Origin: Opitutales bacterium
Lineage (GTDB): Bacteria > Verrucomicrobiota > Verrucomicrobiia > Opitutales > Oceanipulchritudinaceae
Length of the DNA stretch: 12,516 bases
Assembly (NCBI GenBank): GCA_007123395.1
Contig: SKLD01000027.1
Span: forward strand, 1-12,516
Direction: 5' to 3'
The notes beneath the pieces are model-generated. The model was not told where the DNA came from. It worked only from the letters and a program-made list of their open reading frames with translations, and made no database searches. Position 1 is the first letter of the stretch, and every line of letters begins with the position of its first letter. Positions 1 to 7,379 of this stretch are shown piece by piece. A program made the position numbers and the translations under genes.

Positions 1-69
1 CGGAGCACGGACATTCCTGTCCGTGTGCGGTTGGCGGGCCGGAGCACGGACATTCCTGTCCGTGTGCGG
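1..69 (+). repeat. Two short-loop forward palindromes
   Basis: Two 30-nt copies (1-30 and 40-69) are identical and lie 39 nt apart. Each holds a perfect 8-bp stem, CACGGACA with TGTCCGTG, around the 4-nt loop TTCC (6-25 and 45-64). Each is bounded by CGGAG on the left and TGCGG on the right. Confidence 0.85.
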
Positions 70-94
70 TGGGCCGGACCGCGTCGCCGCTGCC

Positions 95-112
95 GGGGAC
101 AGGAATGTCCCC
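95..112 (-). repeat. Short-loop reverse palindrome
   Basis: GGGGACA, GGAA, TGTCCCC forms a 7-bp stem with a 4-nt loop. The loop is the reverse complement of the TTCC loop in the two forward copies, so this copy is in opposite orientation. Its outer stem bases differ (GG/CC instead of CAC/GTG). Confidence 0.8.
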
Positions 113-147
113 TCTCCCGCACGCGCCCCGAGTCCGCCGGACCGGAG

Positions 148-273
148 CACGGACATGGTCTGCGCCATGTCGTCGCTGCGCTCCTCGGAACCTGTCCGTG
201 TGCGGTGGGCCGGACCGGCGCACGGACATGGTCTGCGCCATGTCGTCGCTGCGCTCCCCGGAACCTGTCCGTG
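148..273 (+). repeat. Two long-loop forward palindromes
   Basis: The same 8-bp arms recur at 148-155/193-200 and at 221-228/266-273, but each pair now encloses exactly 37 nt. The two loops differ at one position only. Inside each loop is a second hairpin, GACATGG-TCTGCG-CCATGTC (152-171 in the first copy). It reuses the last four bases of the outer left arm, so inner and outer stems cannot form together. Confidence 0.8.
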
Positions 274-303
274 TGCGGCGGGCCGGACCGCGCCGCCGCT
301 GCC

Positions 304-354
304 GGGGACAGGTGCCGAGCCGCCTGCGGCGACACCCGCGAAGCCCATGTCCCC
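304..354 (-). repeat. Long-loop reverse palindrome
   Basis: Arms GGGGACA (304-310) and TGTCCCC (348-354) enclose 37 nt, the same length as in the forward long copies. The loop is a diverged reverse complement of the forward loop: both ends agree (GGT.CCGAG and CCA), and the middle aligns with a one-base shift. This supports common descent in inverted orientation. Confidence 0.7.
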
Positions 355-372
355 TCTCCGGGCCGGGCCGGC

Positions 373-410
373 GCACGGACATGGTCTGCGCCATGTCGTC
401 GCTGCGCTCC
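373..410 (+). repeat. Truncated long-loop forward copy
   Basis: These 38 nt are identical to the start of the two long forward copies: left arm, inner hairpin and first part of the loop. The right arm TGTCCGTG is missing, and the sequence becomes unrelated after 410. This is the right end of the array, 86 bp before the start codon of the next gene. Confidence 0.75.
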
Positions 411-496
411 GCGGCACGCGAGGACCCGCGCCCATGGTTTTGTGAGGGTTGGCGGGGCTTGACCCTGCGGCTGGGGCGATTAGGCAGGTCCGATCA

Positions 497-1861
497 ATGA
501 GTGATCCGATCAAATACCTTCTCCCCGAGAACGACATTCCCCGGCACTGGTACAACCTTGTGGCCGACCTTGCCGAGCCGCCTCCGCCGCCGCTCAATCC
601 GGGGACGGGCAAACCGGCTACGGCGGATGACTTTGCGGCGATCTTTCCGCCGCCGGTGATCGAGCAGGAGATGACGGCGGAGCGCGAGGTGGAGATCCCC
701 GCCGAAGTCCGCGACATCTACAAGCAATGGCGGCCCAGCCCGCTCTTCCGCGCCCGCCGCCTCGAGCGCGCCCTCGATACCCCGGCGCGCATTTACTACA
801 AGTATGAGGGCGTGAGTCCGGCGGGCTCGCACAAGCCCAATTCCGCCGTGGCGCAGGCCTTTTACAACAAGATTTCCGGCGTGAAGCAGCTTGTCACGGA
901 GACGGGCGCGGGGCAGTGGGGCTCGTCGCTGGCCATGGCCTCGCAGATGTTCGGCCTCGAATGCCTCGTCTACATGGTGCGCGTGAGCTTCGACCAAAAG
1001 CCCTACCGCCGCGGGCTCATGGAGACCTTCGGCGCGCGCGTCGTAGCGAGCCCGAGCGAGGAGACGGAGTCGGGCCGCGCCATCCTGCGGGACCGCCCGG
1101 ACTCGACGGGATCCCTCGGCATCGCCATCTCCGAGGCGGTGGAAGTCGCCGCCTCGCGCCCCGACGCCATGTATTGCCTCGGCAGCGTGCTCAACCACGT
1201 GCTCCTGCACCAGACGGTGGTCGGTCTCGAGACGCAGAAGCAGCTCGAACTGGCGGGTGACGCGCCCGACGTGCTCGTCGGCTGCACCGGCGGCGGTTCG
1301 AATTTCGGCGGATTTGTCTTTCCGTTTCTCGGCGCGAAACTGCGCGGCGGGTCCGGTCCGCGCATCGTCGCGGTCGAGCCCAAGGCCTGCCCGACGCTTA
1401 CGAAGGGGCCCTACGCCTACGACTTCGGCGATGTCTCCAAGCTCACGCCGCTCGTGAAGATGAACACCCTCGGCAGCGGCTTCATCCCCGCCGGGTTCCA
1501 CGCGGGCGGTCTGCGCTACCACGGCATGGCCCCGCTCGTCAGCCAAGTGCTCGACGCCGGTTACATCGAGGCGCGCGCCGTTGACCAGCTCGACGTCTTC
1601 GCAGCGGGGGTGCGCTTCGCGCGGGCGGAGGGCATCGTCCCCGCGCCCGAGGCCAACCACGCCGTCGCCACCGCCATCGACGAAGCGCTCGCCTGCAAGG
1701 AGAGCGGCGAGGCGAGGACCATCGTCTTCAACCTCTGCGGGCACGGCCACTTCGACATGCAGGCCTATATCGACTACTTCGCGGGCAAGCTGCGCGACTA
1801 CGACTACCCCGACTCCGAAATCGCCATGGCCCTCGCCGGATTGCCGAGCGTGGCACCGTGA
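497..1861 (+). CDS. trpB2: TrpB2-type tryptophan synthase beta chain (PLP enzyme)
   Basis: This 454-residue protein belongs to the TrpB-related fold-type II PLP enzymes, which condense indole with serine to make tryptophan in the cytoplasm. Visible motifs are SHKPNSA with the predicted PLP lysine K113, ETGAGQWG at 135-142 (catalytic glutamate region), the phosphate-binding GGGSN at 265-269, and a conserved end NLCGHGHFD at 412-420. The motif YKYEGVSPAGSHKPN and the long N-terminus favour TrpB2 over canonical TrpB1. I chose the ATG at 497, preceded by AGG about 8 nt upstream. A frame-open ATG at 449 would add 16 unlikely residues. There is no trpA or other trp gene nearby, which is common for TrpB2. 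Family assignment is strong. The physiological role (main enzyme or indole scavenger) is inferred only. Confidence 0.93.
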   Translation: MSDPIKYLLPENDIPRHWYNLVADLAEPPPPPLNPGTGKPATADDFAAIFPPPVIEQEMTAEREVEIPAEVRDIYKQWRPSPLFRARRLERALDTPARIYYKYEGVSPAGSHKPNSAVAQAFYNKISGVKQLVTETGAGQWGSSLAMASQMFGLECLVYMVRVSFDQKPYRRGLMETFGARVVASPSEETESGRAILRDRPDSTGSLGIAISEAVEVAASRPDAMYCLGSVLNHVLLHQTVVGLETQKQLELAGDAPDVLVGCTGGGSNFGGFVFPFLGAKLRGGSGPRIVAVEPKACPTLTKGPYAYDFGDVSKLTPLVKMNTLGSGFIPAGFHAGGLRYHGMAPLVSQVLDAGYIEARAVDQLDVFAAGVRFARAEGIVPAPEANHAVATAIDEALACKESGEARTIVFNLCGHGHFDMQAYIDYFAGKLRDYDYPDSEIAMALAGLPSVAP

Positions 1862-1867
1862 GGCGCG

Positions 1868-3118
1868 CTAAAACGTAGTCGCAAGGGACATGCTGATCAC
1901 CTGCTGATCGCGGGTGACTCCCGGTCTGGCGAGTCCGTTGTAGGTGAACTCGTAGCGGAGGTTGAGGCGAAGCCGGTCGGATAGCTCGTTCTCAAGGACG
2001 GTGGCGAAATTCGCCGACACGGCATAGTTGTCCTTTGGATACACGTCGATGGAGAACGTTTCGCGGATACGGGTGCGGGAGTTGAAGGTGTATTCGAGAT
2101 CTTGAAAGAGGGAAAGAATGGCGACCAGCTCCGTGTCGCGCTCGCGCACGTCGCGGTATTGCACCCCGAGGGAGGGCGTGGCCGATCCTTTCCAGCGCCG
2201 CGTGTCGACAAAGGTGTAGCCGACACCCGTTGTTTGGTCGACCTCGTGGTTGATGCCGATGGTGACTTCGCTGCGGTAACGGGTGGCGGCCTGCCAGTAA
2301 AAACGGTCCGCGAAGTTGTAACGGAAGCGGTAGAGACCGCGTTTGCGGTCGCGCCAGCGGAAAGTGCGGCCTTCGGCGTCCTTGCGCGTGCCGTAGTCCC
2401 AGCTCAGCTCCACGCGCTGGTTGCGCTTGGCGTGGTGTCTGTCGATTGTCTGGAAGCGCACGGTCCAGTCCTGCTGGTCGACATTGCCAAAATTGAGGGT
2501 AAACCCGAATTGAATCTGGGAGTCCCAATGGGCGATGGGATTGTGGCGGTCGAGCGCGCGGAAGAAGGGGTTGTCTTCCCAGACGGTGGGCGGGGGCGGA
2601 AGCTCGGCTTCGGGCATGCGGCGGACGGTTTCCATGGCGGTCAGCGGGACGTCCGGTGCGGGCTCGGCGACGGTTTCCTCCTCCGGTTTGTTTTCCTCTT
2701 CCTCCGGCGCCGCCTTGAGTGCGAGGGCCTCCATTTCCTCTTCGTCAATCTCCTCGCGTACCTCCGGGGCGACAGGCAACCCGCCCAAGACCATGACGTC
2801 CGGAATGTCGAAGGGCTCCGGGCGAAGCGGATATTCGATCCGCTCGATGCGGTCTTTTGGAACACGGATTTCGCCGAGTGCTTCGCTCTCGAAACGAATG
2901 TAATCGCCGTCATCATGCACGGCGGAACCGGCGAGGCGTTCCCCGTTGGCAAAATAGACGAAGTAAAGCCCGGCGTCCGCCACCGCCGCGGCGACGAAGA
3001 GACCGAGAAGGAGGAACGTTGCCGACCGCGGACGGACGGGCACCGGCACACGCGCCCGGTCCAACCCTTTCCCGCGGAGGACGCGGGACTTTGTCCAATT
3101 TAAGAATACCGCCAACAT
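1868..3118 (-). CDS. DUF481-like outer-membrane beta-barrel protein
   Basis: I read a 416-residue exported protein. A hydrophobic signal segment at about 34-49 (TFLLLGLFVAAAVADA) is followed by a small domain at 50-96 with an NGERLAG motif, then an acidic and proline-rich linker at 97-190. The C-terminal domain (197-416) consists of alternating aromatic beta-strands and ends in Phe (SLATTF), as outer-membrane barrels do. The pattern matches the DUF481 (YdiY-like) family, whose function is poorly known. The start is uncertain. ATG 3118 gives a long N-region before the signal. GTG at 3049 or 3043 would give a compact signal peptide but has no well-placed ribosome site. The frame stays open to a TTG at 3346, but that extra part does not look like protein. 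The stop lies 6 bp from the trpB2 stop, with the two genes convergent. Confidence 0.8.
   Translation of the reverse strand: MLAVFLNWTKSRVLRGKGLDRARVPVPVRPRSATFLLLGLFVAAAVADAGLYFVYFANGERLAGSAVHDDGDYIRFESEALGEIRVPKDRIERIEYPLRPEPFDIPDVMVLGGLPVAPEVREEIDEEEMEALALKAAPEEEENKPEEETVAEPAPDVPLTAMETVRRMPEAELPPPPTVWEDNPFFRALDRHNPIAHWDSQIQFGFTLNFGNVDQQDWTVRFQTIDRHHAKRNQRVELSWDYGTRKDAEGRTFRWRDRKRGLYRFRYNFADRFYWQAATRYRSEVTIGINHEVDQTTGVGYTFVDTRRWKGSATPSLGVQYRDVRERDTELVAILSLFQDLEYTFNSRTRIRETFSIDVYPKDNYAVSANFATVLENELSDRLRLNLRYEFTYNGLARPGVTRDQQVISMSLATTF
3070..3088 (-). other. GC-rich hairpin near the start of the DUF481-like gene
   Basis: CCCGCG (3071-3076) and CGCGGG (3082-3087) form a perfect 6-bp stem with a 5-nt loop. 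If translation starts at GTG 3049 the hairpin lies in the 5' untranslated leader about 20 nt upstream. If it starts at ATG 3118 the hairpin is inside the gene. No T-run follows, so I do not call a terminator. Confidence 0.35.
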
Positions 3119-3291
3119 CACCGTTTGAACCAGCGGAGGCCCGGAATCTTCCATACCACGCGAACCGGCGTTGCCCATGCCTCCATTCTCGGCACTCGAC
3201 CGTGCGGACCGCACACAGCATGGCAACAAGGAATCGCTCCGGGGGTTTCGTTTGCCCGCCCGCGATGGGGAAGGGGCACCCCCGGCGAAGC

Positions 3292-5238
3292 TCAGGAATC
3301 CCCCTCCGCGGTGAGCTGGTCGATTTCCGCATGCGCCGCTTCCCATGCGCTTAAAGCTTCATCCAGTTCCTGTTTGCTTTCCGCGTGGTCCTCGGCGCGG
3401 GCTTTGGCGGCTTCGGCATCGCGGTAGGTCTCCGGATCGGCCATGGCCCGCTCGAGCGCGGCGATGTGCTCCTCCAGTTCGGTGACGCGGCGTTCGAGCC
3501 GGGCGGCGTCGGTGCGCAGAGGGGCGAGGCGGCGGCGGGTTTCGGCGCGGTCCTTCCTTCGGCGGACGCGCTCACCCGGCGGTTGTGCGCTGCCGTTGCT
3601 CCGGGCGGCGGATTCGCGGACACGGTCTTCCTCGTCTTTGCGCGCAAGGTAGTCGGAGAGAGTGCCGGGCAGGTGCCGCACCTTCCCGTGACCGATCTCG
3701 ATCACTTTTTCGACGAGGGGATCGAGGAAGGCGCGGTCGTGCGAGACGACGAGGAGCGTGCCTTCGTAGCCGAGAAGCGCTTGCTGGAGGACTTCCTTGG
3801 CGCGCATGTCGAGGTGATTGGTTGGCTCGTCGAGGATGAGAAGGTTTGCCGGGCGCACGAGCATCCGGCAGAGGGCGAGGCGGTTCTTCTCCCCGCCGGA
3901 AAGAACACCGACGCGCTTGTCGACATCGTCACCGCGGAACAAAAAACCGCCGAGGAGGGTGCGCAGCGGTATGGGGTAGGCGGCGGGCGCGACTGCTTCG
4001 AGCGTTTGCAGGACGGTGAGGGAGGGTTCGAGTGTCTCGCTCTGTTCCTGCGCGAAGAATCCCGCCTCGATCCTGTAGCCGAGGGCGGTGGTGCCCGCCG
4101 TGGCTTCGATCTGCCCGGCGGCGATGCGGCAGAGGGTGGACTTTCCCGCGCCGTTGACACCGACGAGGGCGACGCGCTCGCCGCGGCGGAGCGTGATGTC
4201 CACGCCTTCGAGCACGCGCTTGTCGCCGTAGTGCTTGTGGATGCCCTCCATGCAGAGAACTTCTTCCCCGCCTCGCGGGGGCGGGGGAAAGGCAAAGGAA
4301 AAGGTGTCGTCGTCGGGATCGAGTTCGATGCGCTCGACCTTGGCGAGGGCTTTGACGCGGCTCTGCACTTGGCGTGCCTTCGATGCCTTGTAGCGGAAGC
4401 GTTCGATGAACCGCTCGGTTTGCGCGATCTGTTTCTCCTGGTTGCGCGCGGCCTGCCCGAGGGCTTCGCGGCGGACGCGGCGGGCGCGCGCGAATTCGGT
4501 GTAGTTGCCCGTGTAGCTGTCGACGCGAGCGTTGTCGAGGTGGAGGATGCGCGTGCAGAGGCGGTCGAGGAACCACCGGTCGTGCGACACGAGAAGGAGT
4601 GCGCCGGGGTAGTCCTTGAGGAACCGCTCCAGCCAGCGCAACGAATCCATGTCCAAGTGGTTCGTGGGTTCGTCGAGGAGGAGGTAGTCGGGCTTGCCGA
4701 GAAGGAGGCGGGCGAGCGCGACACGCATGCGCCAACCGCCGGAGAACACGCTGCCCGGACGCTCCAGTTCGGCCACGCTGAAGCCAAGGCCGAGGAGGAC
4801 GGCCTCGGCTTCGGCCCGCAGGCGGTAGCCTCCCATCGCCTCCCACGCGGTTTCGAGTTCACCGACCGCGTGCACGGCCGCCGCTTCTTCCTCCGACCCG
4901 CGGGCGGCGCGGGCGAGGGTGTCGCGCGCGGCCTCGAGTTTCCGACCGGTTTCGGCGAGCACCGCCGCACCGTCGGCGGTCACTTCGACGATGGGACGGC
5001 CGAGGTCGATGACGGCTTCCTGTGCGAGGACGCCGATGCTTGTGCCGCGGGCGGTTTCGATGTTCCCGCTGTCGGGCGCGAGTTCGCCGGAGATGAGCTT
5101 GAGGAGGGTGGATTTGCCCGCTCCGTTGGCGCCGACAATCCCCGTGCATCCGCCGCGCTCCAGTTGCAGGGATGTCTCCTTGAAGAGATGTCTTCCGCCG
5201 TAGGCGAGGGAGATGGAGTCGAGACGTATCACGGCCAT
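3292..5238 (-). CDS. ABC-F family ATPase (Uup/YheS-like)
   Basis: This 648-residue protein has two ABC cassettes and no membrane segments, the hallmark of ABC-F proteins, which act on ribosomes. Cassette 1 has Walker A GANGAGKST (36-44), signature SGGW (166-169), Walker B LLLDEP (186-191) and NHLD. Cassette 2 has GVNGAGKST (360-368), LSGGE (446-450), LLILDEP (466-472) and NHLD. The charged linker between them (about 240-325) is the ABC-F P-site tRNA interaction motif. A C-terminal coiled coil rich in Glu, Arg and Ala (about 555-640) resembles Uup or YheS and is absent from EttA. The second catalytic site looks intact. It lies 33 bp downstream of the acidic-tail gene in the same direction, so the two are probably co-transcribed. 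The exact subfamily, and any antibiotic-resistance role, cannot be decided here. Confidence 0.93.
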   Translation of the reverse strand: MAVIRLDSISLAYGGRHLFKETSLQLERGGCTGIVGANGAGKSTLLKLISGELAPDSGNIETARGTSIGVLAQEAVIDLGRPIVEVTADGAAVLAETGRKLEAARDTLARAARGSEEEAAAVHAVGELETAWEAMGGYRLRAEAEAVLLGLGFSVAELERPGSVFSGGWRMRVALARLLLGKPDYLLLDEPTNHLDMDSLRWLERFLKDYPGALLLVSHDRWFLDRLCTRILHLDNARVDSYTGNYTEFARARRVRREALGQAARNQEKQIAQTERFIERFRYKASKARQVQSRVKALAKVERIELDPDDDTFSFAFPPPPRGGEEVLCMEGIHKHYGDKRVLEGVDITLRRGERVALVGVNGAGKSTLCRIAAGQIEATAGTTALGYRIEAGFFAQEQSETLEPSLTVLQTLEAVAPAAYPIPLRTLLGGFLFRGDDVDKRVGVLSGGEKNRLALCRMLVRPANLLILDEPTNHLDMRAKEVLQQALLGYEGTLLVVSHDRAFLDPLVEKVIEIGHGKVRHLPGTLSDYLARKDEEDRVRESAARSNGSAQPPGERVRRRKDRAETRRRLAPLRTDAARLERRVTELEEHIAALERAMADPETYRDAEAAKARAEDHAESKQELDEALSAWEAAHAEIDQLTAEGDS

Positions 5239-5271
5239 GCGGCGCCGCCCGCCGGAAGGGCCGCGCCCGCG

Positions 5272-6063
5272 TCAGCGATTGGACGGACGATCATCGCTTT
5301 TCTCATCGTCGTCGCCGTCTTTCTCCTCCTCGCCGCTTTCAAGATCCCCGGCATCGTCATCGATCGGCTCGTTCTCCTCCTCGTCATCATCATCATCCGG
5401 TTCCTCCTCGTCGTCATCCCAGCGCATCGTTTCGTCTTCTTCGATCTTCTCGTCACTCTCGTCTTCGAAGTCGGGGAGGTCGTCGATATCCTCGTCGTCG
5501 CCTTTCGGTGTGTCGTCGTCCTCCAGTTCGTAGCCCTCGGGCACGTAGTCGAGGATTGCGGTGATCTCGTTGAACGGGTGGACGGCACGCCCCTCCATGT
5601 ATTCCTGGTTCTGCCGCTCGCGGATGTCGTCTTCGATCTCATCGACGGTGATATTCTGATCGAAATCAATCAGGTCGTTGAGCAGTTTCACCCGGAATTT
5701 CGTGATCTGGTCAATAAAGTCGGCGTAGGGTCCCTTCTCTTCGTCGATCACGTCGGGCAGGCAGAAAAGGACGCTCTCGTCCTCGAGGACGGAGTCGCGC
5801 GAACGGACGACCCGCACGGTGCCGTCTTTCTCCTCCCGGTCGATACGGAAGGCGAAGAAGGCCTCGTCGATGAGGTCGGCGTCGAATCCGTATTCGCGCA
5901 GGAGATCGCACTGTTCAAGGATGTAGCTCATCTGGCGCGGATCGATCACGCCGAGCCCGTCCACGTCCCAGTGGATGGGATCGGAGATTTCGGTCACCCA
6001 CCAGTTGAGGTCTTCGCCGAGGCGCACGACGCACCATTCAAGTTTCGAATTGCTTTGCGACAT
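5272..6063 (-). CDS. Unrecognised protein with long acidic C-terminal tail
   Basis: I do not recognise this 263-residue protein. Residues 1-178 look like a folded soluble domain, with a Trp-rich start (WWVTEISDPIHWDVDG at 21-36) and several amphipathic stretches. There is no signal peptide or membrane helix. From about 180 to 258 the chain is almost entirely Asp and Glu with a few Pro, Gly and Lys, and is surely disordered. Such tails occur in nucleic-acid mimics, chaperone-like factors and proteins binding basic partners, but none of these is shown. I start at ATG 6063. A TTG at 6108 would add 15 residues. Ribosome-site signals are weak for both. It precedes the ABC-F gene by 33 bp, which hints at a translation-related role, as inference only. 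Confidence 0.75.
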   Translation of the reverse strand: MSQSNSKLEWCVVRLGEDLNWWVTEISDPIHWDVDGLGVIDPRQMSYILEQCDLLREYGFDADLIDEAFFAFRIDREEKDGTVRVVRSRDSVLEDESVLFCLPDVIDEEKGPYADFIDQITKFRVKLLNDLIDFDQNITVDEIEDDIRERQNQEYMEGRAVHPFNEITAILDYVPEGYELEDDDTPKGDDEDIDDLPDFEDESDEKIEEDETMRWDDDEEEPDDDDDEEENEPIDDDAGDLESGEEEKDGDDDEKSDDRPSNR

Positions 6064-6127
6064 TGGGTCTTTTGAAGGAAAAGGTTGAAAAGTGGATGTC
6101 CTTCCCAAGGGCGCGCAAGAGCAAAGT

Positions 6128-6162
6128 CAAAGCGATTCTACGCCGCCCCGCCGCACTGTCGG
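6128..6162 (-). promoter_or_regulatory. Putative promoter for the acidic-tail/ABC-F operon
   Basis: Read on the minus strand, CCGACA (6162-6157) and TAGAAT (6140-6135) are separated by 16 nt. TAGAAT matches five of six bases of the sigma-70 -10 box, and the -35 matches four of six. Transcription would start near 6128 and leave a leader of about 65 nt. Confidence 0.4.
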
Positions 6163-6181
6163 GACCGCCGTGACATGGCGC

Positions 6182-6209
6182 TTGAAAATTCGGCACGGGT
6201 CCCAATGAT
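6182..6209 (+). promoter_or_regulatory. Possible pyrD promoter, very close to the start codon
   Basis: TTGAAA (6182-6187) and AATGAT (6204-6209) lie 16 nt apart and match the -35 and -10 consensus at five and four of six positions. The predicted start of transcription is only a few bases before, or at, the pyrD ATG at 6219. If real, the mRNA would be leaderless or nearly so. Confidence 0.3.
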
Positions 6210-6218
6210 GCGGAGTCC

Positions 6219-7283
6219 ATGGGATTCTATTACGAGAAGGTGCTGCGCCCGATTCTCTTCCGGCTCGAACCGGAGAAAGCGCACGACCTTGGTGTCACCG
6301 CGCTCGACTACCTCGGACGGATGACGGGCTTGTGCCGGCTCATGGAGCGCTTCAATCAGGTCTCGCGGGCGCGGCCGATCGAGTTGTTCGGCCTGCGCTT
6401 TCCCAATGCGGTGGGGCTCGCCGCCGGCATGGACAAGGACGCGCAGTTTTGGCGCGCGACCGCCGCCCTTGGTTTCGGGCATGTTGAGATCGGGACGGTC
6501 ACGCGGCACCGCCAGCCGGGAAATGACCGTCCGCGTGTCTTCCGCATTCCGGAGCATGGTGCCCTTATCAATCGCATGGGCTTCAACAACGATGGCTGCG
6601 AAGCCGTCGCGAAGCGGTTGCGCGCCACCCGGCGCTCGCGCAAAAACTACATACCGGTTGGCGTCAATATTGGTAAAAGCCGTATCGTTCCCCTCGAACA
6701 GGCCGTTGGAGACTACCTCGAGTCCTTCAACGTGCTTGTGGATTTTGCCGACTATGTAAGCATCAATGTGAGCAGCCCCAACACACCCGGACTGCGCGAG
6801 TTGCAGGGCCGCGAAAGCCTCAACACCCTCCTCGGCGAGTTGAGCCGCCTCAACCGCAGCCGTGCCCGCAAACTCGGGCACCGCCCGACGCCGCTCCTTC
6901 TCAAAATTTCGCCCGATCTCGACTTCCGCCAGATCGATGAAGTCCTCGGCGTTGTCGCCGAACAGGGAATCGACGGGATTATCGCCACCAACACAACCGT
7001 CGCGCGGCCTGCGGGGCTGGCGCGCTTCAACGAGGCCGGCGGTCTCAGTGGATGCCCGCTGCACGCGCGCTCGGTCGAAGTCGTGAATTACATCAGCCTC
7101 GCCACCGGCGGCAAGCTGCCGATCATCGGATCGGGTGGTATTGACAGCCCCGCAACCGCCGGTGCCATGGTCGACGCGGGTGCTCACCTTATCCAGATCT
7201 ACACGGGCTTCGTCTACCGCGGGCCCTTTTTCGCCAAACAGCTCGCCCGCGCCCTTGCGCCCCGCCACGGCGACTGGGTCTGA
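6219..7283 (+). CDS. pyrD: Dihydroorotate dehydrogenase (quinone), class 2
   Basis: This 354-residue enzyme oxidises dihydroorotate to orotate, the fourth step of UMP synthesis, and passes electrons through FMN to membrane quinone. The N-terminus (YYEKVLRPILFRLEPEKAH) matches the amphipathic membrane-docking helix of class 2 enzymes and fixes the start. Further signatures are GLAAGMDKD (66-74), EIGTVT, PRVFRIPEHGALINRMGFNN, and INVSSPNTPGLR, in which S186 is the expected catalytic serine. FMN and phosphate-binding segments LLLKISPDL, ATNTT, GGLSG and IIGSGGI follow in order. Length is normal for the family. GGAG stands only 3 nt before the ATG, too close for a normal ribosome site. The gene is divergent from the acidic-tail operon and convergent with upp. 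Confidence 0.97.
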   Translation: MGFYYEKVLRPILFRLEPEKAHDLGVTALDYLGRMTGLCRLMERFNQVSRARPIELFGLRFPNAVGLAAGMDKDAQFWRATAALGFGHVEIGTVTRHRQPGNDRPRVFRIPEHGALINRMGFNNDGCEAVAKRLRATRRSRKNYIPVGVNIGKSRIVPLEQAVGDYLESFNVLVDFADYVSINVSSPNTPGLRELQGRESLNTLLGELSRLNRSRARKLGHRPTPLLLKISPDLDFRQIDEVLGVVAEQGIDGIIATNTTVARPAGLARFNEAGGLSGCPLHARSVEVVNYISLATGGKLPIIGSGGIDSPATAGAMVDAGAHLIQIYTGFVYRGPFFAKQLARALAPRHGDWV

Positions 7284-7288
7284 GCGCG

Positions 7289-7326
7289 GCCTGTCGCGCG
7301 GCGTCCGCGCCGGACAACAGACAGGC
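7289..7326 (+). terminator. Nested hairpin after pyrD, possible terminator
   Basis: An inner perfect hairpin, GCGCGG-CGT-CCGCGC (7296-7310), is enclosed by outer arms GCCTGTC (7289-7295) and GACAGGC (7320-7326). It begins 6 nt after the pyrD stop, between convergent genes. There is no T-run on either strand, so intrinsic termination is doubtful. A smaller hairpin, GCCTG-CCTCA-CAGGC (7373-7387), overlaps the upp stop codon. Confidence 0.4.
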
Positions 7327-7379
7327 TCGGCGGCGTGGGTTTGCCGCGCCTCCCGGAACGTGTCCGCGCCCCGCCTGCC

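Larger units (their letters stand above)
1..412. repeat. Composite palindromic repeat array, forward-forward-reverse order
   Basis: This gene-free stretch is made of related palindromes with arms CACGGACA/TGTCCGTG (forward) or GGGGACA/TGTCCCC (reverse-type). The order is F, F, R (arms at 6-25, 45-64, 95-112), then F, F, R again (148-200, 221-273, 304-354), then one truncated F (374-410). The first F-F-R set has 4-nt loops and the second has 37-nt loops. The 30-nt linker between second F and R (65-94 and 274-303) is nearly identical in the two sets, so the whole unit was probably duplicated. Three overlapping plus-strand reading frames are open here, but their products are repetitive and Arg/Pro/Ala-rich, so I do not call a gene. 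The left edge of the array is cut by the window. It could be a REP/REPIN or MITE-like cluster. Confidence 0.85.

Noticed and set aside
459..485. TTGACC upstream of trpB2 as a promoter
   Set aside because: No acceptable -10 box lies 16-18 nt downstream, so only a -35-like hexamer is present.
23..500. Three overlapping plus-strand open frames of 140-145 codons in the repeat array
   Set aside because: All three frames are open because the palindromes are GC-rich. The products are repetitive, Arg/Pro/Ala-rich and mirror the repeat units, with no domain and no ribosome site.
494..1750. 418-codon minus-strand frame opposite trpB2
   Set aside because: Antisense shadow of a well-supported gene. The product is rich in Arg, Gly, Ala and His with no recognisable domain.
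2102..3103. 333-codon plus-strand frame opposite the DUF481-like gene
   Set aside because: The minus frame has a signal segment, beta-strand pattern and terminal Phe. The plus frame shows no comparable features.
5380..5530. Low-complexity CATC/CTCGT tracts as a microsatellite repeat
   Set aside because: They are simply the complement of the Asp/Glu codons in the acidic tail.
3385..6075. 896-codon plus-strand open frame
   Set aside because: It runs antisense across both the ABC-F gene and the acidic-tail gene. Its Val/Leu/Ile-rich parts are the complement of Asp/Glu codons, and the sense genes have clear family motifs or normal composition.
6138..7268. 376-codon minus-strand frame opposite pyrD
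   Set aside because: Antisense shadow. PyrD motifs on the plus strand are complete.
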